Positions 49,001-58,700 of a stretch of 64,000 bases of DNA are shown here, piece after piece. How positions within the stretch are numbered: the stretch's first letter is position 1; the number at the start of each line of letters is the position of its first letter. The DNA lies in NCBI GenBank assembly GCA_949130485.1, contig OX422184.1, forward strand, positions 1,838,117-1,902,116, in the 5' to 3' direction. The stretch comes from Agelas oroides (lineage: Eukaryota > Porifera > Demospongiae > Agelasida > Agelasidae). A model generated the notes under the pieces. It was given only the letters and a program-made list of their open reading frames with translations. It did no database searches and was not told the origin of the DNA. Both the position numbers and the translations under genes were made by a program.

Positions 49001-49464
49001 TAAATATCTTCATGTGAAACCTCTAACCCAGGCCCCTACTCGACTTTCTGTTGCTTGAGGGACGGTAAAGCAAGAGAGGGCCTGGTATCTTTCCTCACAT
49101 GAGCATGGTGCAATCAAAAGAGGCAAAAATCTTCGGAACAGCATTTCATGAATTGTTTAATCAAGTACACACTCAATTCTTTAGGAGTATGAGAGCACCT
49201 TTGCTGAGTGAAGCCAGGGAATGAGGCTAGTTATGATTGTGTAAAGCTTTTGCTATCACTGTTGATGTACATGACAGATGCTTGAATTACAATTCTACAG
49301 GTAAGTTGTCAGACCACATTGGGAAACTCGAGGACATGCGCTTTGACCTGATGCGAATGTACAAGCACAAGCCCAATAACAAGCTGTGTGTCTATGGAGC
49401 TACTGATGCCATTGGGAAGATGACATGGAGGGAGTTTCTCCATTTGCCAGAAGACACTCAGTAA
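46074..49464 (+). CDS. Clan CD cysteine-peptidase-like (caspase/legumain-fold) protein
   Basis: Seven exons: 46074-46362, 46811-47044, 47597-47790, 48237-48296, 48359-48412, 48624-48744 and 49301-49464. All are GT-AG, frames agree throughout, and the product is 371 residues. The last-but-one acceptor is TAG before TTTGCAGGC; using the nearby CAG would break the frame. Residues about 10-15 form a beta strand (WFILVSGG). A VVIFIGHGN segment supplies a candidate catalytic His, and LFISLACYSGN about 65 residues later supplies a candidate catalytic Cys in an ACxSG context. These two motifs are the clan CD signature shared by caspases, metacaspases and legumain-type peptidases. I cannot place it in a named family. 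The C-terminal part is charged and helical. No signal peptide is seen, so the product is probably cytosolic. Activity is inferred from motifs only. Confidence 0.72.
48000..48130 (-). mobile_element. tRNA-derived SINE, family S1, copy 2
   Basis: Minus-strand copy with the tRNA-like body (GGTCTTGTAGTGAATGGAGT region, then ATGATTCCCGGTGAC) preceded by the family head (CAGTACCACCTGTGCAGCAT, then ATATAGAGGATTGTGAAGGC). It is in intron 3 of the clan CD gene. Confidence 0.65.
48847..48901. mobile_element. Small foldback element with perfect 9-bp target duplication
   Basis: TAGCCTTGTTCCCAGGCTCTTG and CAAGAGCCTGGGAACGAGGCTA-type arms (22 each, one mismatch) enclose about 11 bases. GTCACAATG is repeated exactly at 48838-48846 and 48902-48910. 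It lies in intron 6 of the clan CD gene. Confidence 0.82.
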
Positions 49465-49746
49465 CATTAAATACTTGCAGATCAGTAATGGTGTAGTAGT
49501 AATTCACTCAAGTTCACAATGGCTATAGCTCTACTGTTGTATAAAGCGGCTGCTCTTGTAGTGTTGGTCGTATTGTCCTAGCCTTGATCTCAGGTACTGT
49601 ATCACCCTTTCAAGTTTCAAGTATTATAATATCTTCCAACCTAGCCTTGTTTTCCCAGGCACTCCCTTTCTTTTATTTTTCAGTTTGGCATTTACAATGT
49701 AAACCCAAATAAATAAATTGGAGAGGGGGGAAGGGAGAATGAAGCT

Positions 49747-49770
49747 ACCCTAACCCTTACCCTAACCCTA
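49747..49770. repeat. Short interstitial telomere-type repeat (CCCTAA)
   Basis: CCCTAACCCTTACCCTAACCCT is about four units of the metazoan telomere repeat with one variant unit, in a spacer far from any visible chromosome end. Confidence 0.8.
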
Positions 49771-49775
49771 GTGTC

Positions 49776-50430
49776 ATCAGTGTTTATCTGTTTGTGCTTA
49801 TGCATCAGACAAAACATATGATCTGTCGCCTGGTACAATATTCTATTCAGCTACTTAATGGTCTGGTTCTCCACCTGACTTTATACCAAATTGCTTACAG
49901 TATGCAAAAATGTATGCATGGAACAGACAAAAACAGCTATCGCATGGTACAATATCTTTGCAGCTGCTCCACCTGGAGAGTCTCTTTACAACTTATGCAT
50001 CGTCCATTTCATTCACATATGACATTAGTACTTAGTCTAGTCAACTTGCCAAGTCAAGTGACATTAACTGGATACAGCCTGTGCTTATCTATAGCTGTGT
50101 ATACTGTACTCAGTGCATGGTTGTCCTTGTCTGTTTGGACATGGTTGTACAACATCATGTATCTGTAATGTCACCCAATAAAGTTTATGGTAACCCTTTA
50201 ACTTTACCCAAACTTAGTATCAACAGCATATTATTGTTTACCCATATTCATGGCACAGACAAAATATGCTGTTTGTCACATCTATTCAACCACTGTTCTC
50301 CACCTGGAGATTTCTCCTGACAACTTTTGCATCATCCACTTTCAATAACAATAGAGCAAGTGATGTTACTGTGATACAGCTCATGTTCGTCTGTAGGGTA
50401 CAAAGGATGCAGCCAATGTGTTGCCTACAT
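49776..50430. repeat. Diverged tandem repeat, about 200-330-bp units
   Basis: Three related blocks contain CAGACAAAA, then CTCCACCTG(GA), then ACTTNTGCATCRTCCA and GATACAGCYYRTG motifs (near 49805, 49925 and 50255). Similarity is partial and unit boundaries are unclear. Confidence 0.5.
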
Positions 50431-50534
50431 ACAGTTAATTTCTTGTTTCAGCAAACACAAATGATCTCAAGGAGCTGGCCGTGAAACTAAACAACAATAG
50501 TTGCTTCCAACAATAGCCAATTTTCAGAAGGTAG

Positions 50535-50543
50535 TATATAAGG
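50535..50543 (+). promoter_or_regulatory. Candidate TATA box of the first CXCXC gene
   Basis: TATATAAGG lies 118 bases upstream of the ATG at 50653, which allows a short 5' leader. No other promoter element was recognised. Confidence 0.5.
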
Positions 50544-50652
50544 ACCCACATCATCCTCCTTTTTCACAGTATTTGCCAGAACATGATTAAAGCTAAAATG
50601 ATCTGAATTTATTCAGTGTTTGCCTCCTTGAGATACAGGCTTACGAGTCATA

Positions 50653-53107
50653 ATGGCTCGCTGGATTGCATTTGGTGTCTTTCTGCTACTAACTACTACA
50701 GCTGTGGTAAGTTAAGATATTCAGCTAATGTGCTGTTGTATAGTAGCTACTATTATAGTTGAGTATGATGTTTTTGCTACATACTTAGATGTTCTATAAT
50801 AATGGAGTTAGCAAGTGCATGCTTAGTTGCTTGAGAGTTACACTCCAGAGTAGCAATGTTGGTGCTTTTATGATATTACTTTTTTTTCTTTTACTGCAAG
50901 TGGCAACCTCTTCTGCATCTTTCTTACAGCTAGCACAAGAACCAGATGACAAAAGCAATGACAGAGGAGCAGATATCGAAGCATCACGATGCAAACGACG
51001 CTGCCCTCCATTTTCTACCCTGAATCCATATGAGTGTAGGTGTGAGCCCTGCTCAACCACAACATGCAGCTTTGGACAGAGATTAGACCCGTACACATGT
51101 GAATGTAAGTGTCCAGAGATCGCCGCCTGTTCAGCTCCCAAGATATTCGATGACATCCTCTGTATTTGCAGGTGCAGCAACATCGGCAAATGTAATGGGC
51201 AGGCAATTTTCAATTTGGATACCTGCCAGTGTGAGTGTCCATTGCAGCCCAGTGATTGCGCAGCAAATCAAGTTCTGAATTCAGGAAGGTGTGAATGTCT
51301 TCCAACCCTTCCATCTACATCTCCTCCATCCCCACCCTCCCCACCATCCCCAGTGCCCCCTAAATGTCCTCCTGGAGCTGAGAGGAGATGCAATAGCAGG
51401 CAGTCGTTCAATTTTGGGACATGTGAATGTGAGTGTCTCAGGAGTTCTCGTGAGTGTAATGTGCTCCAAGAACTCAATGAGGACACATGTGAGTGTGAAT
51501 GTGTTGAGGTGATCCCAGCTGATGAAGATGAAACTCAAAATCCAGGAACAAGAAGAACAAATACATGGAGAACAGGAACAAGAAGGACAGGAACGAGAAG
51601 AACAGGTACACGAAGGACAGGAACAAGAAGAATGGGTACGCGAAGGACAGGAACGAGAAGAACAGGTACACGAAGGACAGGAACAAGAGGAACGGGTACG
51701 CGAAGAACAGGAACAAGAGGAACGGGTACACGAAGGACAGGAACGAGAAGAACAGTATCGCCCAGGACGAGAACAGTAATATCGCCCAGAACGAGAACAG
51801 TAATATCGCCCAGGACGAGAACAATATCACCCAGGACGAGAACAGTATCGCCCAGGACAAGAACAATATCGCCCAGGACGAGAACAGTATCGCCCAGGAC
51901 GAGAACAGTATTGCCCAGGACGAGAACAGTATCACCTAGGACAAGAACAGTATCACCCAGGACAAGAACAATATCGCCCAGGACGAGAACAATATCGCCC
52001 AGGACGAGAACAGTATCGCCCGGGACGAGAACAATATCGCCCAGGACGAGAACAGTATCGCCCAGGACAAGAACAATATCGCCCAGGACGAGAACAGTCT
52101 CGCCCAGGACAAGAACAGTATTATCACCCAGGACAAGAACAATATCACCCAGGACAAGAACAATATCGCCCAGGACGAGAACAATATCGCCCAGGACGAG
52201 AACAGTATCGCCCAGGACAAGAACAATATCGCCCAGGACAAGAACAGTATCGCCCAGGACAAGAACAATATCGCCCAGGACGAGAACAGTATCGCCCAGG
52301 ACAAGAACAGTATTATCACCCAGGACAAGAACAATATCGCCCAGGACGAGAACAGTATCGCCCAGGACAAGAACAGTATTATCGCCGAGGACGAGAACAG
52401 TATCACCCAGGACAAGAACAGTATTATCGCCGAGGACGAGAACAGTATCACCCAGGACAAGAACAATATCGCCCAGGACGAGAACAATATCGCCTAGGAC
52501 GAGAACAATATCGCCCAGGACAAGAACAGTAATATCGCCCAGGACGAGAACAGTATCACCCAGGACAAGAACAGTGATATCGCCCAGGACAAGAACAATA
52601 TCGCCCAGGACGAGAACAATATCGCCCAGGACGAGAACAGTATCGCCCAGGACAAGAACAATATCGCCTAGGACGAGAACAATATCGCCCAGGACGAGAA
52701 CAATATCGCCCAGGACGAGAACAATATCGCCCAGGACAAGAACAGTAATATCGCCCAGGACAAGAACAGTATCACCCAGGACAAGAACAGTAATATCGCC
52801 CAGGACGAGAACAGTATTGCCCAGGACAAGAATAGTATCGCCCAGGACCGACACGCGAAGGATAGCATCGCCAAGGACTAGAACACGAAGAAGTCGTGGA
52901 AGGGGAACACGCAGAAGGGGAACTCGAAGAGGCACCAGGAGACGAACTGGCACTGGGAGAAGAACTGGAACCAGGAGAAGGACAGGCACCAGAAGAACCC
53001 GAACTCGCACAGTTACTCTCACTGCGTTCACCACACCAAGAACCACAACTCGATTCTGTCCAGCTGGACAAGTGCTGAACAGACGCACATGCAAGTGTCT
53101 CCGGTGA
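50653..53107 (+). CDS. Secreted CXCXC cysteine-repeat protein with Arg/Ser/Thr-rich repeat tail (family member 1)
   Basis: Two exons, 50653-50706 and 50930-53107, with a phase-0 GT-AG intron and a 743-residue product. Exon 1 encodes Met-Ala-Arg-Trp then a hydrophobic core, so a signal peptide. Exon 2 opens with LAQEPDD, then about seven CXCXC-type units (for example TCECKC, LCICRC and TCQCEC) like those of the VEGF-C/D tail and Balbiani ring protein 3. These are broken by a Pro/Ser spacer (51300-51365). A basic GTRRT-type repeat (51541-51755) follows, then about fifty copies of SPRTRT(V/I), seven residues each (51756-52850). A basic Arg/Gly/Thr tail ends in one last half unit, FCPAGQ...CKC. 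The protein is very basic. An extracellular structural or matrix role is inferred. It is the first of three tandem paralogues; the start is chosen for the signal peptide and the matching exon layout in all three. Confidence 0.82.
51541..52850 (+). repeat. Coding minisatellite: 15/30-bp then 21-bp (some 24-bp) units
   Basis: The first part repeats ACAGGAACRAGAAGRAC-type units. The second part repeats a 21-bp unit around ATCGCCCAGGACGAGAACA about fifty times, with occasional extra codons giving 24-bp units. All lengths are multiples of three, so the array is open in several frames on both strands; only the SPRTRT frame is joined to the Cys-rich domain and a signal peptide. Confidence 0.9.
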
Positions 53108-53410
53108 ACATAAAGACAGTATCACAAAATGTTTAAGAAGACAGTGTTATTCTAACTGTGAACTTATATAACAAGCATGCTGTGCCAAATACTGGAGTAC
53201 ACATAAAACACTTTTATTGCTAGCTAGTTGTGTACACCTGTTATGACTATACCAAGATAATTCCTGTTTGGATTTTCAGTATATACACAGTGCATTTCGT
53301 CAATAATTATACATAATTATGTAGTTGCATGCATGACTGTGATGAGTCTATTACTACTTAGTAGCCATCACCATGTTAACAAGCTTTTATTCCCTAATCA
53401 GGGAGTTGGT

Positions 53411-53459
53411 TAGCCTCCTACCCAGGCCGTTCTTAATGAACGGCCTGGGTAGGAGGCTA
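53411..53459. mobile_element. Small foldback element with perfect 22-bp arms
   Basis: TAGCCTCCTACCCAGGC... and its exact complement form 22-bp arms around five bases (TTAAT). The flanks GGAGTTGGT and TGAGTCGGT match at 7 of 9 positions, consistent with a decayed 9-bp target duplication. Confidence 0.75.
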
Positions 53460-53462
53460 TGA

Positions 53463-53720
53463 GTCGGTAGACTCTCTATGTAGGGATGGCGCAGACGTGC
53501 AATATATATGCAATACCTAAGCAAAAGCCGTATAACTTTGCCACAAATGTGCTAAAAGCTTATCGCCCAGCCTTCCTCTTTGAGCGCTTTTATGATCTGC
53601 GAGACTCACTACAGTTGTACTATAGTGTGAAAAAGATGCAGGGATGGGGCTTTGTATATTTACGTTCACTTTTATATCATCCCGACTTTGTTTGCATACT
53701 TTTTTGGCATGCCATCCCTA
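53463..53720. repeat. Dispersed repeat R1, copy 1 (possible TGTAGGGATGGC inverted ends)
   Basis: The first 120 bases (GTCGGTAGACTCTCTATGTA onward to CCTCTTTGAGCGC) recur in reverse orientation at 61425-61552. TGTAGGGATGGC near 53481 and GCCATCCCTACA near 53710 could be terminal inverted repeats. Confidence 0.65.
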
Positions 53721-55719
53721 CATTTTTTTACATTTTAATTTTCTTGTAATAATAATCATTGAGGCACATGAAGGGTCTAGGAGATCACTAGTCAGTTAAC
53801 GAGGATGGAGATGATGACTACTAAGTACGTTAAGATCTATTTAAAAAAAAAAAAACATTTTAAAAACATATTTAGTTGTTGTTTTTTTGCACATACTACT
53901 TGCAGCACAGGGGAAAACATCAAACAAGAATAGGCATGGATTGATGCCAGGACCTGAACCAACCTTTTTACCACTGAGGCAACTGATCATGACTTAATTC
54001 TGTCCAGCTGGACAGGTGCAGGGCTGATACATTACCAATCCATATTATTATATAGTGAACAAACCAACTGATTGTCTTTTTGCAGGCATTAAACTAACTA
54101 CTGAAGCTTCAGCCCATATTGGGACTGCATTGTACAGATGCTGTACAGTAGATTTAGAGGTGTTGAAGCAAAATAGAGGTGAAAAGACCAGCAGTCACCG
54201 GGAATTGAGCCCAAGACACTTGGCTTGTGGAGCCAGTGCTCTGCTACCACTGAGCTATGACAACCGGGCAACCACCAGCCCTCACAATCTTCTACATGTA
54301 CTTCGCAGCTGGTACTGAAATGCCTCAGTCACACACCCGGCAGCCACTCAGTATGTGCCATCAGAGCTTCATTATAGGGGTTGACCGGAAAATTCTCTCC
54401 ATCAGGAGAGAACCCATGCTGAGTAGTTTTCTCAGTCTAAATACTTAGAATTCTTGCCTCAAATTGCAATAAAGAGATTTAGATGTTTTGAGCCGAAAGA
54501 GAAGAAAGTGAAAAGGCTGGCAGTTGCTGGGAATTGACAGGACATACTGGCACTGCTAATAAGTTTGTTGCCAAATATCAAATACCAGCCAAAACTAGTC
54601 TATGAGACAAGATGATTGGAACCATTATTTTGTTTGCTAGCCTTATCCATTTATCTGGGCACCCCCTCGTAGTGCTGTCATGCATACAGTTGTTTTTCTT
54701 TGCAAACTGAAGCCAATGAAATGGCATTGTTAGCTATCAACATTAGTCAACTGTAAGAAAACATCTAAATTCTGAATTAACAACTTTTGATTTGTAGTAA
54801 GCACCATCTGTTGTTTTCTGAAGACCTCACTGTTGCAAACTGTACATAATGGCTATAGGTATTTGTAACAGGCTTTCAGAGGTAGAAATTATGCAAAGTA
54901 GTAATTGTGATGGCCGGGAACCACTGACAAGTCATGTAGTCAGTTTATGCATGCACATGCATGTAGCTAGCCTACTCATCAATATGACTTCAGTGCTGCA
55001 GCTGATTGTTAGGACAGTTGAGACAATACAGGTTCACCTGACATTATACAGTGAATAAAGAATTAAAAAAATAAATAAATAAAATAAAATGGGGTGCTGT
55101 AAAAATAGCCCAAGGTCATGCATGCTCAGTACGTAACGTGTAACATGGTACAAAACCATGCAGACACATAATTAATAAAAACTAAAAGAACAAAGCAGTG
55201 TGCACTAGTTCAACAGTATAGCTACATCACATAATTGACACCTTTCAGCCCAGAGTGGTTAGCGTGGTTAGTTAATGCCAGTGTAGCGAATGTGTCTGGA
55301 TAAATCCTTTTCACCTCCAGTTTATATTAGCAGTGTAAACATACTGGTACATGACTGGTGTTGGCATCCATGTTAAGCAATGATGCATACATGCATGGAG
55401 CTATGTAGCTAAATACTAAAGATAGTAAACGTTTCAATAAGAGATACCATAAAAGTGAGAGCCATAAAAGGTCTTATAGGTATGATGTAATGTATACCTT
55501 GCATGGAATAAGGCATGGTCCTACTACCTTCAAATGGCATTAACCTTCCAAATATGATACTGGACAAACTATATAGGCCTTTGTCAGTAAACAAGTATAA
55601 GCATGATCAGGAAATGCTGCCTGCAGTGAAAAATAGCTAGCCACTGCATTTCAGTGTTGTGAAGACAATTCTACTAACCTGTATATGAGAAGAAGAACAG
55701 AGAGCATAACTACACCGCC
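53721..55719. other. Spacer between CXCXC genes 1 and 2
   Basis: Apart from the SINE at 54185-54365 and a weaker tRNA-like stretch near 53940-54000, I see no gene. A-rich and T-rich simple sequence occurs at 53840-53890 and 55060-55090. Confidence 0.5.
54185..54365 (-). mobile_element. tRNA-derived SINE, family S1, copy 3
   Basis: On the minus strand the head TACTGAGTGGCTGCCGGGTG is followed by GAAGATTGTGAGGGCTGGTG, then A box ATAGCTCAGTGGTAGCAGAGC and a B-box-like GGGCTCAATTCC. This is the most complete of the three copies. Confidence 0.7.
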
Positions 55720-58700
55720 ATGGCAGGGCCCTCCTTAAAGATCACAGCTCTACTCTTACTTGCATCTCTTGCAGTGTTGGTAAGTAGCTATGTAATATTC
55801 ATACTGCTATAATTATGTATCGCTGAACATAACATTATGTCCTAGTGTGTGGCTTATTTCTGCTTGTAGAACAACACAGTATTACATGCATGCATATTAA
55901 TAATATTCTGCTATTGGTACATGCATCAGGAGAACAAACACGCAATACAATGTCATGTATGTAAGTTGTGTGCACTCATAAGCTCTTAGCTAAGTGCGTA
56001 CACAACTATAATTTTCAATGGGTACATCAATTGTTTGATACACTGACTGCATGTTGTAAAACAGTGTGCACAGAACACTACAATGAATGTATAAATAAGG
56101 GCTTGTGTCCAAAGACGCAACAGTTGAGTGTAGCCCACACTGAAACTCCAAAGGCTGCAGTAATAGTTCTACTTTAGATCATGATACAATTGTGATACAA
56201 GCATTGGATATACTAGCTAAGTGATGTACAGAACGTTATAGTTTGCTGTCTCAGTCTGGTATGAATGTGTTATGTAAAAATTGTACAACATAAAACATGA
56301 TGTACAGAATAGTTTATTGAATTGTACTTTACTGTCTCAATGTGGTATAAATTGGATATACTACCTATACGAGGAGTATGAACGCAGATATACTCCACAA
56401 GACGGTTGGGTGCAGCTGAGGGTAAACAATCTAGCAGAGTATATTGTGTTTATACTCGAGTATAGGTAGCATTAGTTATTGTTGAGCTCATTTGTAGCGT
56501 AGGATGACAAATTTTAATAGCAAAGTCCAGACTTCTTCAGTGAAAAATCTCAATCTCACTGGCAGAGCTCTTCTCAACTCACAGCATCATGAGATCGATC
56601 ATCTCTTAATAGTCTCATGCTAGTTGAAATTTTCAACTGAAGATCAATGGATTGAAACATCTGGTAAAGTTAGTTGTCCTACGACAAATTAGCCCAACAA
56701 TATATATCTACTACTAAACTTGCAATGACATTGCAATGAGCCCATTTCATGTAGTGCTCTTCCAAGCCTTATTTCCCCCGAAATGCTCCCAGACAAAGCT
56801 CAGGGTTGATAGTGACCACCTAAGTAGCTAAGCTGCCTTTGCTTTGATTGTGCTAAGCTTTGTATGGTAAAAGACGGTAAGTGAGTTAATGTACTCAAAG
56901 ACACAACAGTTGAATTCAGCCCATACTGCAACTCCAAAGAATGCGGTAATATATACAAGGACAGCTTTGAGCAGTTGTACCCACAGTGAAATGGAGGAGG
57001 AATTAATACAACTAGCTGAGGAAACTTGAGTTGTTGAGAACAGGTCTTCCAGTTGTTGTGACAAATAAGATGCATGCATTAACTGATTCAGCTATACAGT
57101 GAGACTGCTCAACTCAATGAGTATGATGCCGAGCCTTAATTGCAGAAAATGTCAGAAAAACATCTCTAGATAAAGTTCAGAGTTGTTGGGTTACCAATTA
57201 AGTAGGTAAGTGCTCTTTGCTCCAATCGTGCCAACTTTTTGCATGGTAAATTCTATTGTTTGCCAACAGACTGGAGATTCATTTAGAGACGTATGTACTT
57301 TTGCAGTGCATTGGTATGTAACTTGTAGTAAACATTTGTCCTGATATAGTGTGCTATAAGCAGGTTAGTAAGTCCCAATATGAGATAGTGCCATGAATGT
57401 AATACAACAAGGTTGTATAGCTTTTGGACAACTTTATTCCAAGCTCCTCCTCCAGCTTTTTGTTCTTCGTTTTGTGTTCAGTATAATACACTTCTGTGTA
57501 CACTTCCATGTAGCTATATACTGAATACAAACTGAAGAACAAAAATGGTGGAGGCCTGGGAATGATCAAGGCTAATGGCTAGCTAGCCTCATTCCCAGCT
57601 TTTTATCATGGAGCAGGTACTGCAAGTGATGAGAAGCTAGGTAGGGCCTGGGAATGATGGAGCAGGTACTGCAAGTGATGAGAAGCTAGGTAGGGCGTGG
57701 GAATGTGGCTATTCATGGCAGTGCATTGGGATTTGTACACAGCTGTATTGCATTACATTCATTGTGACTTGTCAAAGTTGACTAATCTGCGGCACACTAT
57801 ATAGCTATATCAGGCCAAACGTTTACCACAAGGTAACATTCCATACAATGCCTTGCTTAATAAGGCAGTAACATAGTAAATTGTCAATTACCTGTATGTC
57901 GATAATACCATATAGTGCAAGCTAGGACAACACAGATTGTATATAGCTATAGCCAGGTTGCTCTGCTCGATGAAAATGTATTATGTGATGTAAATAGTGA
58001 TTCTCCAAGCCTTACTTGTGGGAAATGCCTGGAATAATGTCCCCAGACAAAGCTCAGGGGTGACGGGTGACCACATATAAGTAGCTAAGTTGCCTTTGCT
58101 TTGATTGTGCAAACTTTTTGTATGGCAATAAAAAACGAGCGTATAAATAAGTGGGTCATGCCCAAAGACACAACAGTTGGATTCAGCCCACACTGAAAGA
58201 ACACAGTAAAGGCCATACACACAAGGATACGTAGTTTTGAGCAACCGTTGCCATGGCACAGTATATGGAGGAGGAATGAGCTGTCAAATCCAATTATTAT
58301 TTAGTAACCAGCAAAGTGCTGGCATGAGAATAGTAAGACAGTGAGTTTCATGTTGACAAGTGACAACAGTTTGCCAATGTGGAATAGGATGCATGCCTTT
58401 TTTCAGGGAGATGTGGTTCATTGATTGTTCATGCATTAGCACATAGCTATACCACACATTCAGTGAGACCGTTCAACTCAATGTATCATGCATATGATGT
58501 AAGTAGGGATCGTCCAAGCCTTATTTGTAGAAAATATCATCCTTCAGAGTTAATGGGTAACCAATTAAGCAGATAAGTGCTCTTTGCTCCAATGGTGCCA
58601 ACCTTTTGTATGGTAAATTCTATTGTTTGCCAACAGACTGGAGATTTATTTAGAGACTTAGTGTTATAGTGCATTGGTATGTTACTTGTAGTAAACATTG

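Noticed and set aside
51756..52850. CRISPR-like array of short repeats
   Set aside because: The units are contiguous with no unique spacers and encode a repeat protein in a eukaryotic gene.
51535..53094. 519-codon antisense open frame of VLVLGD-type repeats
   Set aside because: It mirrors the 21-bp coding minisatellite; the sense frame is the one joined to a signal peptide and Cys-rich domain.
54185..54270. Functional tRNA gene on the minus strand
   Set aside because: It belongs to a repeated family with an attached head and has imperfect stems, so it is annotated as a SINE.
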